Under the pieces are notes generated by a model. It did no database searches, had not been told where the DNA came from, and was given only the letters and a program-made list of their open reading frames with translations. The position numbers and the translations under genes were made by a program. From Thermoflexales bacterium (GTDB lineage: Bacteria; Chloroflexota; Anaerolineae; Fen-1058), in NCBI GenBank assembly GCA_016931085.1, contig JAFGFO010000017.1, positions 1-5,133 of the forward strand: 5,133 nt of DNA. Direction: 5' to 3'. Below are positions 1 to 5,133 of this stretch, piece after piece (positions within the stretch are counted from its first letter, which is position 1; the number at the start of each line of letters is the position of its first letter).

Positions 1-1188
1 GACGCCATCCTGGAGCTGGACGCGCAGCGGCGCGGGCTGCTGACCGAGGTCGAGCAGCTCAAGGCCGAGCGCAACCAGGCCAGCCGCGCGATCGGCAAGC
101 TGCCGGCCGGCGAGGAGCGCGAGGCCAAGATCGCGGCGATGAAGCAAGTCGGCGAGCGCATCGGCCAGATCGACGAGCAAATCCGCCAGGTCGAAGGCAG
201 GCTCAACGCGCTGCTGTTGAGCGTGCCCAATTTGCCGGACGCCAGCGTGCCGGTGGCCCCCGACGAGAGCCACAACGCCGTCGTGGCCCAGGAAGGCCAG
301 GCCGAGCGCCAGGACTGGCAGTTGGCGCATTGGGACTTGGGGCCAAAGCTGGAGATCATCGACTTTGAGCGCGGCGTCAAGCTCAGCGGCACCCGCTTCT
401 ACGTACTCAATGGCCTGGGCGCGCGCTTGCAGCGGGCGCTGATCGCCTGGATGATCGACGTTCACCTGGAGCAGGGCTACACCGAAGTCTACCCCCCACC
501 CCTCGTGCGCGGCGAGTGCCTGGTCGGCACCGGGCAACTGCCCAAGTTCGGCGAGACCCTGTACCGCGATGCCGAGGACGACTTGTGGCTCATCCCGACC
601 GCCGAGGTGCCCGTGACCAACCTGTATCGCGACGAGATCATGGAGGGCGACAAATTGCCGGTACACCACGTGGCCTATACCCCCTGCTTCCGCCGCGAAA
701 AGATGAGCGCCGGGCGCGACGTGCGCGGCATCAAGCGCGGGCACGTGTTCGACAAGGTCGAAATGGTCAAGTTCTGCAAGCCCGAGGACAGCGCCGCCGA
801 GATGGACACGCTCGTCGACAACGCGCGCGAGGTCTGTAGGCGGCTGGACATCCCCCACCGCGTCGTGCAGATGTGCACGGGGGACTTGAGCTTTACGGCC
901 GCCGCCAAGTACGACGTAGAGGTGTGGGCGCCGGGCTGCGGGGAATGGCTGGAAGTGTCCAGTTGCAGCAACTTTAAAGATTTCCAGGCGCGCCGGGCCA
1001 ACATCCGCTTCCGCCGGGACAAAAGCTCCAAGCCCGAGTTCGTCCACACCCTCAATGGCTCAGGCCTGGGCCTGCCGCGCACCTTGATCGCGGTCCTGGA
1101 GAATTACCAGGACCAGGACGGCTCCATCCGCGTGCCGCCCGTCCTGCGCCCGTACATGGGCGGGGTCGAGCTGATCCGCAAGGCCTAA
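1..1188 (+). CDS. serS: Seryl-tRNA synthetase, 5' end cut by the window
   Basis: This cytoplasmic class II aminoacyl-tRNA synthetase charges tRNA-Ser (and tRNA-Sec where present) with serine using ATP. The frame is open from base 1, well before the first in-window ATG at 139, so the gene begins outside the window; 395 codons are visible against about 425-430 in the family, so roughly 30 are missing. Counting visible residues, 1-75 form the charged, heptad-like N-terminal coiled-coil arm that contacts the tRNA. The class II core follows: motif 1 region about 124-169, the TAE serine-site motif at 200-202, motif 2 (FRREKMSAGRDVRG) at 230-243, the conserved SSCSNFKDFQARR segment at 320-332, and motif 3 (GLPRTLIAVLEN) around 356-367 with its arginine at 360. 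The C-terminus is complete. Nothing looks broken. The FRREKMSAGRD variant, rather than the E. coli-like FRSEAGSAGRD, is the kind I associate with Chloroflexota and some other phyla; that is recall, not a search. Its TAA overlaps the stop of the convergent dehydrogenase gene. Confidence 0.98.
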   Translation, partial: DAILELDAQRRGLLTEVEQLKAERNQASRAIGKLPAGEEREAKIAAMKQVGERIGQIDEQIRQVEGRLNALLLSVPNLPDASVPVAPDESHNAVVAQEGQAERQDWQLAHWDLGPKLEIIDFERGVKLSGTRFYVLNGLGARLQRALIAWMIDVHLEQGYTEVYPPPLVRGECLVGTGQLPKFGETLYRDAEDDLWLIPTAEVPVTNLYRDEIMEGDKLPVHHVAYTPCFRREKMSAGRDVRGIKRGHVFDKVEMVKFCKPEDSAAEMDTLVDNAREVCRRLDIPHRVVQMCTGDLSFTAAAKYDVEVWAPGCGEWLEVSSCSNFKDFQARRANIRFRRDKSSKPEFVHTLNGSGLGLPRTLIAVLENYQDQDGSIRVPPVLRPYMGGVELIRKA

Positions 1189-2909
1189 AACGGGCTGCTC
1201 AGCAAGAGCTCGCGCTGATTCAACTGGGCCGGGTCGGCGGCTTGCACGGCCGCCAGGGCGCTACGCAGCTTGGGGCCATGCTCGGCGATGTAGACTTGCA
1301 TTATGGCCTTCTTCCGCTCGTCGTGGCGGGCGTGGCCCAGCAGCAGCCAGCCGTTGACCACGTGCACCGCCATATCCACCACGTCTGAAGCGTAATAGTC
1401 GATCAGCGGCACATCACATTCTCGCAGGTGATCCACGCAGCGGCTGAGCAGGCCGCTCGACTCGAGCATGCGTTCCTTGAGCGGCGCCAGCTCTGGCCCA
1501 TACTCCTGCGCCGCCCACTCGTCCAGTAAATCGTCCAGCGCGTGCGCCAGCAGCCGGCCGGTGGCCGCCACCACTTGCAGTTGGCTGGTGCCTTCGTAGA
1601 TATTCGTCACGCGGATATCGCGATAGTGGCGCTCGACGTTGAACTCGCGCATGTAACCCACCCCGCCGTGCACCTGGAGGGCCTGGTAACACACGCGGTT
1701 CCCCATCTCGGTCGCATAGTACTTGACCAACGGCGTCAGGGTGGCTGCCAACCTGGCAGCCTGCTTGAGGGCGTCACGCGCGGCCGGCTCAGGCTCAGCG
1801 CTGGCGGCGATGTGGTGCTCGTAAGCTTTTTCCAGGTCCACCCAGCGGGCGGCCTCGTACAGCAAGGCGCGGGCGGCCTCGATCTCAGTCCGCATCGAAA
1901 GCAGCATGCGGCTCACAGCCGGGATGTCACGGATCAGTTGGCCAAACTGGCCCCGTTCGTGGGCGTAGCGATGTGCTTCGCGATAAGCCGCCTCGGCGAT
2001 GCCCACCGCCTGGGCCGCCACGGCCAGCCGGGCGCCGTTCATCAAGGCCATGGCGTAGCGGATCAGCCCAAAGCGCCGCTTGCCGATCAACTCGGCCGGG
2101 GTATTGTTGTACTGGATCTCGCACGTGGGCGAGGCGTGCAGCCCGACCTTGCTCTCGATGCGGCGGATAGTCACGCTGTCGTCCTTTTCGACCAGGAACA
2201 GGGACAAGCCGCGCGCGTCGTTCGAGCCTTCCTCGCTGCGGGCCAGGACGACCATGATATCTGCGCAGCCGTTGGTGATAAAGCGCTTGACGCCGGTCAA
2301 GCGCCACACGCCGGCTTCCGCGTCGTAAGTGGCGCGGGTCTGCACCGCGCCCAGGTCCGAGCCGGCGTCCGGCTCGGTGAGCACCATCGCCCCCGCCACT
2401 TCGCCCCGCGCAAAGCGAGGCAAGACGCGCGCCTTCATCTCGTCGTCGCCAAACTCGCTGATGGCGACGGCAATCTCTTGCAAGCCGACGATGGTCATCA
2501 GCCCGGCCTCGGCGCGCGCGATCAGCTCGACCATCATCTGGTAGATCGATTCTGGCAAGTTCATCCCACCATATTCCCAAGGCAGCATCACGCCATTCAG
2601 CTCGGCTTGCCTGAAGGCCTCGACCGCCTCTTGGGTAGCGGCAGCGTAACGCACCTGGCCGGCCTGGAACTGGGCGCCTTCCTCGTCAGCCTCGGCCGCG
2701 CGGGGAGCGATCAGCGTGGCGCACACCTCACCCAACACCTCCAGCAAAAGCCGGTAATTATCCTTGGCGTCCGCGTAGCTGCGCGGCGCGGCCGGGTACT
2801 GGGCGCAGTGCGTGTAGCCCTTTTCCTTGAGCGCCACGACCTGGTTGAGATCTATCTGCTCCAGGTGGTGTTGCAGGTCTAAATTGTCCAGGAAAAAATT
2901 GTCTGCCAT
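1185..2909 (-). CDS. Acyl-CoA dehydrogenase, long form with C-terminal extension
   Basis: This FAD enzyme (574 residues) oxidises an acyl-CoA to the trans-2-enoyl-CoA and passes electrons to ETF, here surely the EtfBA encoded just upstream. Both family signatures are present: VLTEPDAGSD at 176-185 and the Q-x2-G-G-x-G-Y block from Q412 to D431. The catalytic base is E439 in IYEGTSQLQ, the same context as E376 of medium-chain acyl-CoA dehydrogenase. It is far longer than the usual 380-400 residues. It has an N-terminal lead of about 50-60 residues, an insertion around 355-395 ending in LTPLVKYYATEMGN, and about 135 residues after E439, predicted mostly helical. This matches the extended acyl-CoA dehydrogenases often found beside etf genes in anaerobes. 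Substrate chain length cannot be read from the sequence. The ATG is firm: an in-frame TAG lies immediately before it, and AGGGAG lies 7 bases upstream. It is the last gene of the operon, 39 bases after etfA, with no terminator before convergent serS. Confidence 0.95.
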   Translation of the reverse strand: MADNFFLDNLDLQHHLEQIDLNQVVALKEKGYTHCAQYPAAPRSYADAKDNYRLLLEVLGEVCATLIAPRAAEADEEGAQFQAGQVRYAAATQEAVEAFRQAELNGVMLPWEYGGMNLPESIYQMMVELIARAEAGLMTIVGLQEIAVAISEFGDDEMKARVLPRFARGEVAGAMVLTEPDAGSDLGAVQTRATYDAEAGVWRLTGVKRFITNGCADIMVVLARSEEGSNDARGLSLFLVEKDDSVTIRRIESKVGLHASPTCEIQYNNTPAELIGKRRFGLIRYAMALMNGARLAVAAQAVGIAEAAYREAHRYAHERGQFGQLIRDIPAVSRMLLSMRTEIEAARALLYEAARWVDLEKAYEHHIAASAEPEPAARDALKQAARLAATLTPLVKYYATEMGNRVCYQALQVHGGVGYMREFNVERHYRDIRVTNIYEGTSQLQVVAATGRLLAHALDDLLDEWAAQEYGPELAPLKERMLESSGLLSRCVDHLRECDVPLIDYYASDVVDMAVHVVNGWLLLGHARHDERKKAIMQVYIAEHGPKLRSALAAVQAADPAQLNQRELLLSSPF

Positions 2910-2910
2910 C

Positions 2911-2955
2911 TACTTACTCCCTACTTCCTACTTCCTACTCCCTACTTCCTACTTC
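2911..2955 (-). repeat. Tandem heptamer repeat between etfA and the dehydrogenase
   Basis: There are five clean 7-base units at 2918-2952 (+ strand: TCCCTAC, TTCCTAC, TTCCTAC, TCCCTAC, TTCCTAC), a degenerate unit at 2911-2917 and a 3-base partial one after 2952. The sense (- strand) unit is GTAGGAA or GTAGGGA. The tract fills the whole 39-base gap, contributes the TAG stop of etfA (2949-2951) and overlaps the ribosome site of the next gene. Each unit contains TAG, and the 7-base period moves that TAG through all three frames. Heptameric tandem repeats of this general kind (STRR) are known from cyanobacteria; kinship is not claimed. Confidence 0.9.
2917..2922 (-). promoter_or_regulatory. Ribosome binding site of the dehydrogenase, inside the heptamer tract
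   Basis: AGGGAG on the - strand lies 7 bases before the ATG at 2909. It is formed by a GTAGGGA copy of the tandem heptamer. Other copies (GTAGGAA) place further AGGA cores every 7 bases upstream, too far from the ATG to initiate directly but able to bind anti-SD sequence weakly. Confidence 0.65.
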
Positions 2956-3965
2956 GTCTTCTCACGAAAGGCACGGATCATCATGGGGATCACCTGAGCC
3001 GCGTCGCCGACGATCTTGTAATGGGCAATCTGGAAAATGGGGGCGTTGGGATCGGTGTTGATCGCAATGATCTTGGATGATTCGCTCATCCCAGCCCGGT
3101 GCTGGATGGCGCCCGAGATGCCGGCGGCGATGTACAGGCGGGGGCGCACCGTGAGGCCGGTCTGCCCCACCTGGTGCTCGCGCGAGACCAGGCCAGCATC
3201 AACCGCCGCTCGCGAAGCGCCCACCTCGCCGCCCAGGAGGTGGGCCAACTCGCGCAGCAGCTCAAAGCTGTCCTTGTTCACGCCCGCCCCGCCGGCCACG
3301 ACGACCGGCGCGCTTTTCAGGCTGAGCGTGGACTGGCGCGTCTGGCGGCTGAGCACTTGCAGCACCAGCTCCTCGTCGCTGAAGGCTGGGGCGATCCTGT
3401 CGATCACGCCCTGGCGGCTGGCCTCGGCCGCCTGGCGGCGCATCACGCCCTCGCGCACGGTGGCCATCTGCGGGCGCGTGTGGGGATTGACGATGGTGGC
3501 AATGATGTTGCCGCCAAAAGCCGGCCGGATCTGGTACAACAAATCCGGATACACTTGCTTGTCTCGCTTGGAAACGTACTCGCCGATCTGCAAGTCGGTG
3601 CAGTCGGCGGTCAGTCCGCAGCGGATAGCGCTGGCGATGCGCGGGGCCAGGTCACGCCCGAGCGGGGTGGCGCCGACGAGGAAGATGTAGGGCCGTCGCT
3701 CGCGCACCAGCTCAGTCGCTACCCGTGCGTAGGGCAGCGTGCGGTACAGCGCAAGCTCCGGGTGCTCGGCCAGCAGCACGCGGTCCGCGCCGTGATGGAT
3801 GAGCGCCTGGGCCATATTGCCCAGCTCGTGGCCACACAGCAGGCCGCACACCTGGCCCTTCAACTGTTGGGCCAGCTCGCGCCCCTTGCCCAGCAGCTCC
3901 AGGCTGACGTCGGCAATTTGCCCATCCTCTTGCTCGATAAATACCCAGACATCTCTGTTCGTCAT
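2949..3965 (-). CDS. etfA: Electron transfer flavoprotein alpha subunit
   Basis: This is the alpha subunit (338 residues) of the soluble heterodimeric ETF, which carries electrons from acyl-CoA dehydrogenases on FAD. The N-terminal Rossmann-like domain (about 1-200) begins VWVFIEQEDGQI and holds GATPLGRDLAPRI at 98-110 and RPAFGGNI at 147-154. The C-terminal FAD domain (about 215-338) has VVAGGAGV at 222-229, GASR at 249-252, QVGQTG at 265-270, GISGAIQH at 282-289 and AINTDPNAPIFQIA at 301-314. R252, T269 and H289 align with the flavin-tuning residues R249, T266 and H286 of human ETF alpha, so a working FAD site is expected. GADRVLLAEHP (59-69) resembles clostridial EtfA. The start is fixed by an in-frame TGA four codons upstream and a GAGGAA ribosome site 5 bases before the ATG. 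It lies 36 bases after etfB and 39 before the dehydrogenase. Its TAG stop is part of the heptamer tract. Confidence 0.97.
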   Translation of the reverse strand: MTNRDVWVFIEQEDGQIADVSLELLGKGRELAQQLKGQVCGLLCGHELGNMAQALIHHGADRVLLAEHPELALYRTLPYARVATELVRERRPYIFLVGATPLGRDLAPRIASAIRCGLTADCTDLQIGEYVSKRDKQVYPDLLYQIRPAFGGNIIATIVNPHTRPQMATVREGVMRRQAAEASRQGVIDRIAPAFSDEELVLQVLSRQTRQSTLSLKSAPVVVAGGAGVNKDSFELLRELAHLLGGEVGASRAAVDAGLVSREHQVGQTGLTVRPRLYIAAGISGAIQHRAGMSESSKIIAINTDPNAPIFQIAHYKIVGDAAQVIPMMIRAFREKTK

Positions 3966-3970
3966 AGCTT

Positions 3971-3976
3971 TTCCTC
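3971..3976 (-). promoter_or_regulatory. Ribosome binding site of etfA
   Basis: GAGGAA on the - strand lies 5 bases before the etfA ATG. It sits just outside the palindrome that fills the rest of the etfB-etfA gap, so the site stays free if the hairpin folds. Confidence 0.75.
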
Positions 3977-3979
3977 AGT

Positions 3980-4001
3980 GGGCAACCACAAGGGGTTGCC
4001 C
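3980..4001 (-). repeat. Palindromic intergenic repeat after etfB
   Basis: The inverted repeat GGGCAACC (3980-3987) and GGTTGCCC (3994-4001) is separated by 6 bases. Read on the - strand with its flank it runs GTAGGGGCAACCCC, then CTTGTGGTTGCCC. I recognise this as resembling a palindrome scattered between genes in many Chloroflexota and some cyanobacteria, from memory only. The etfB stop TAG at 4002-4004 belongs to the leading GTAGGGG. The stem has no U-tract, so it is more likely an RNA-processing or mobile-repeat hairpin than an intrinsic terminator, and it lies inside the operon. Confidence 0.75.
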
Positions 4002-4907
4002 CTACCCCACGATATATTCCTTGACCAGCTCTTGCATCAACTCGGTCACGCCCTCCTGGCTGGCGGGAAGCTGCTTGCTTTCCGTCGTTTCCAGCACGAC
4101 GAAATTGACCTTGTAAACCTGGGTGGGCGAGCCGACCATGCCCAGCTTGTCCGGCTCGGCGTCCAGGTCATCGGCCGTCAAGAGCGGGATCCTTAAATTT
4201 CGCTCCTCCAAATAAGCCGCGAGCTTTTCCTCGCTTTCAAACTCGGGCCACTTTTCCAAGAGAGCCTTGTATTCCAGCGGAGTAGCGGCCAACTTGTACT
4301 CGATTCGCTTGCGGGCTGAAGGTGGGCGCGGGCGGTTGGCCGAAGCGACCACGGTCAACAAGCAAGGCAAGCGGCATTTGACCCACTCTTGCCCGAGCGG
4401 GAACGCTCTTTCGGCGACGATCTCGTCTCCTTCCAGGCTGACGATAGACTGAGCATAGCTGATCTGCGGGATACCCAGCTTTTCGGCCGTCTGGGGGCCC
4501 ACCTGGGCGGTGTCGCCGTCGATGGCCTGCCGGCCGCAAAAGACCAGGTCGAAAGGCCCCAGCTTTTCGACCGCGCACTTGAGCGTGTACGAAGTGGCCA
4601 GCGTGTCAGCGCCGGCAAAGCGCCGGTCACTGAGCAAAAAGGCTTTGTCTGCGCCGCGATACAGCGCCTCGCGCAGCACATCAGCCGCCATAGCCGGCCC
4701 CATCGTCAACACCGTCACCTGGCCGCCGTAGCGCTCTCTCACCTGGAGGGCCATCTCCAAAGCGTTCAAGTCCTCTGGGTTGAAAATAGCCGGCAGCGCC
4801 GTGCGATTGATAGTGCCATCTTCCTTCATCACGCTGCCTGTGATATGGTGAGTGTCGGGCACTTGCTTGACCAACACGATCGAATTGTATGTCCTGGCAG
4901 ATGCCAT
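4002..4907 (-). CDS. etfB: Electron transfer flavoprotein beta subunit, possibly bifurcating type
   Basis: This beta subunit pairs with EtfA. Family members bind AMP, or in bifurcating ETFs a second FAD plus NADH. I place the start at the ATG at 4907 (301 residues) because a perfect AGGAGG lies 7 bases upstream. An in-frame GTG at 4940 would add 11 residues but would place that AGGAGG inside the gene. Visible motifs are VLVKQVPDT at 11-19, VLTMGP at 66-71, SDRRFAGADTLATS at 93-106, GRQAIDGDTAQVGP at 125-138 (the nucleotide-binding loop) and GSPTQVYKV at 259-267. It is longer than the usual 250-265 residues because of an added segment around 205-265. The SDR-FAG-DTLATS and GRQAIDGDTAQVGP blocks and the GSPT segment resemble Clostridium and Acidaminococcus Bcd-EtfAB, which bifurcates electrons from NADH. 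That assignment is inference from motif style. It is the first gene of the operon, and its TAG stop falls within a palindromic repeat. Confidence 0.96.
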   Translation of the reverse strand: MASARTYNSIVLVKQVPDTHHITGSVMKEDGTINRTALPAIFNPEDLNALEMALQVRERYGGQVTVLTMGPAMAADVLREALYRGADKAFLLSDRRFAGADTLATSYTLKCAVEKLGPFDLVFCGRQAIDGDTAQVGPQTAEKLGIPQISYAQSIVSLEGDEIVAERAFPLGQEWVKCRLPCLLTVVASANRPRPPSARKRIEYKLAATPLEYKALLEKWPEFESEEKLAAYLEERNLRIPLLTADDLDAEPDKLGMVGSPTQVYKVNFVVLETTESKQLPASQEGVTELMQELVKEYIVG

Positions 4908-4914
4908 ATGTGAA

Positions 4915-4920
4915 CCTCCT
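4915..4920 (-). promoter_or_regulatory. Ribosome binding site of etfB
   Basis: On the - strand the sequence reads AGGAGG followed by 7 bases and ATG at 4907. This full-length Shine-Dalgarno match decides the start of etfB in favour of the ATG over the GTG at 4940. Confidence 0.9.
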
Positions 4921-4997
4921 ACGTGAGAATAAAACCCCACACCTCAACAGGCGTTGCGATAAGGCGTCATTAGGAAACAACGAACAAATTGCCGCTA

Positions 4998-5026
4998 TTG
5001 ACGCAAAACGAATAATGGCCTAGAAT
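4998..5026 (+). promoter_or_regulatory. Divergent sigma70-type promoter
   Basis: TTGACG (4998-5003) and TAGAAT (5021-5026) are separated by exactly 17 bases, each matching five of six consensus positions. It lies in an AT-richer stretch and points away from the etf operon. The expected transcription start is about 5033, which is where an ATG lies. No comparably good promoter is visible on the - strand for etfB within 4908-5133. Confidence 0.6.
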
Positions 5027-5032
5027 AGGAGT

Positions 5033-5133
5033 ATGAGCAAGCTGTTGGAGAGAGTGTTTTGTAGGGCGGCTTTCTACGCCAAAGGCGTCCTGCGGATAGC
5101 CGCCGCGCCTGTGGCACGCTTTGCGTGGAAACC
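5033..5133 (+). CDS. Possible start of a short open frame, running off the window
   Basis: From the ATG at 5033 the frame stays open for 33 codons to the window end. The peptide begins MSKLLERVFCRAAFYAKG and is basic and hydrophobic with no motif I recognise. The ATG is 6 bases after the TAGAAT -10 box, the geometry of a leaderless mRNA. An AGGAG sits only 1 base before the ATG, too close for normal use. An in-frame GTG at 5054 follows a GGAG too closely as well (3 bases). From about 5061 the frame runs through a hairpin-rich repeat, which argues that it may be fortuitous. I would keep it only as a candidate. Confidence 0.2.
   Translation, partial: MSKLLERVFCRAAFYAKGVLRIAAAPVARFAWK
5065..5104. 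repeat. Nested inverted repeat, probably part of a larger palindromic element
   Basis: The outer stem is GGCGGCT (5065-5071) with AGCCGCC (5098-5104). The inner stem is ACGCC (5076-5080) with GGCGT (5084-5088), closed by an AAA loop. A second small hairpin, CACGC-TTT-GCGTG, follows at 5115-5127. The terminal GCGTGGAAAC (5123-5132) matches 8 of 10 bases of the reverse complement of 5070-5079, so the element may continue past the window as a longer palindrome. No transposase is visible. Confidence 0.6.

Noticed and set aside
139..1188. serS starting at the ATG at 139
   Set aside because: The frame is open back to base 1 and encodes the expected tRNA-binding coiled coil, so the ATG is internal and the true start is outside the window.
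1542..2882. Long + strand open frame (446 codons) opposite the dehydrogenase gene
   Set aside because: The opposite strand encodes a full acyl-CoA dehydrogenase with both signatures and the catalytic Glu. The + frame has low-complexity His/Leu/Gly/Ala/Arg composition and no motif, as expected for an antisense shadow in GC-rich coding DNA.
2911..2955. CRISPR-like array
   Set aside because: The units are 7 bases and contiguous without spacers; this is a simple tandem repeat.
3980..4001. Intrinsic terminator between etfB and etfA
   Set aside because: The stem is 8 base pairs but no U-tract follows it on the - strand, and the two subunit genes need to be co-transcribed.
3099..4196. Long + strand open frame (365 codons) across etfA and the end of etfB
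   Set aside because: It crosses two clearly real genes and their intergenic repeat, has Ala/Leu/Gln/His-rich shadow composition and shows no domain. It is antisense to conserved EtfA motifs.
4908..4940. Upstream GTG start for etfB at 4940
   Set aside because: It would add 11 residues unlike the family N-terminus, has only a GAGG 3 bases before it, and would bury the perfect AGGAGG that serves the ATG at 4907.
4908..5040. Promoter for the etf operon on the - strand
   Set aside because: Several TATTCT or TTATCG-like hexamers occur, but none has a convincing -35 at 16-18 bases. The operon must have a promoter, but I cannot place it from the sequence.

Overview
The window is GC-rich bacterial DNA with tightly packed genes. 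It holds one partial housekeeping gene on the + strand and a three-gene flavoprotein operon on the - strand. The best guess for the source is a Chloroflexota-type bacterium. This rests on recalled resemblance only: the style of the seryl-tRNA synthetase motif 2 region and the GTAGGGGCAACCCC-type intergenic palindrome. No search was possible, so it is tentative. The clostridial-like ETF sequences suggest an anaerobic or facultative fatty-acid or organic-acid metabolism.

Layout. Positions 1-1188 (+) carry serS (seryl-tRNA synthetase), which lacks only its first few dozen codons at the window edge. It meets the next gene tail to tail, and the two stop codons overlap by 4 bases. From the other side, the - strand operon reads etfB (4907-4002), etfA (3965-2949) and a long acyl-CoA dehydrogenase gene (2909-1185), with gaps of only 36 and 39 bases. 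Both gaps are filled by repeats: a short palindrome after etfB and a tandem heptamer after etfA. In both cases the repeat supplies the stop codon of the upstream gene. The heptamer tract also supplies the likely ribosome binding site of the dehydrogenase.

The segment 4908-5133 lies upstream of etfB. It holds the strong etfB ribosome binding site, an AT-richer stretch, a good sigma70-type promoter pointing the other way (+ strand, 4998-5026), and a short open frame that starts just after it and runs off the window. A nested-hairpin repeat (5065-5104) lies within that frame.

How the genes work together. The dehydrogenase oxidises an acyl-CoA to the 2-enoyl-CoA, and EtfAB takes up the electrons through FAD. 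EtfA and EtfB look more like the Clostridium/Acidaminococcus Bcd-EtfAB type than the mitochondrial type, so flavin-based electron bifurcation (or its reverse, confurcation) is a plausible but unproven role. No ETF:quinone oxidoreductase, thiolase, crotonase or hydroxyacyl-CoA dehydrogenase gene is in view. I see no CRISPR array, tRNA, rRNA, transposase or clear novel system. The most unusual material is the set of repeats in the operon's intergenic gaps.
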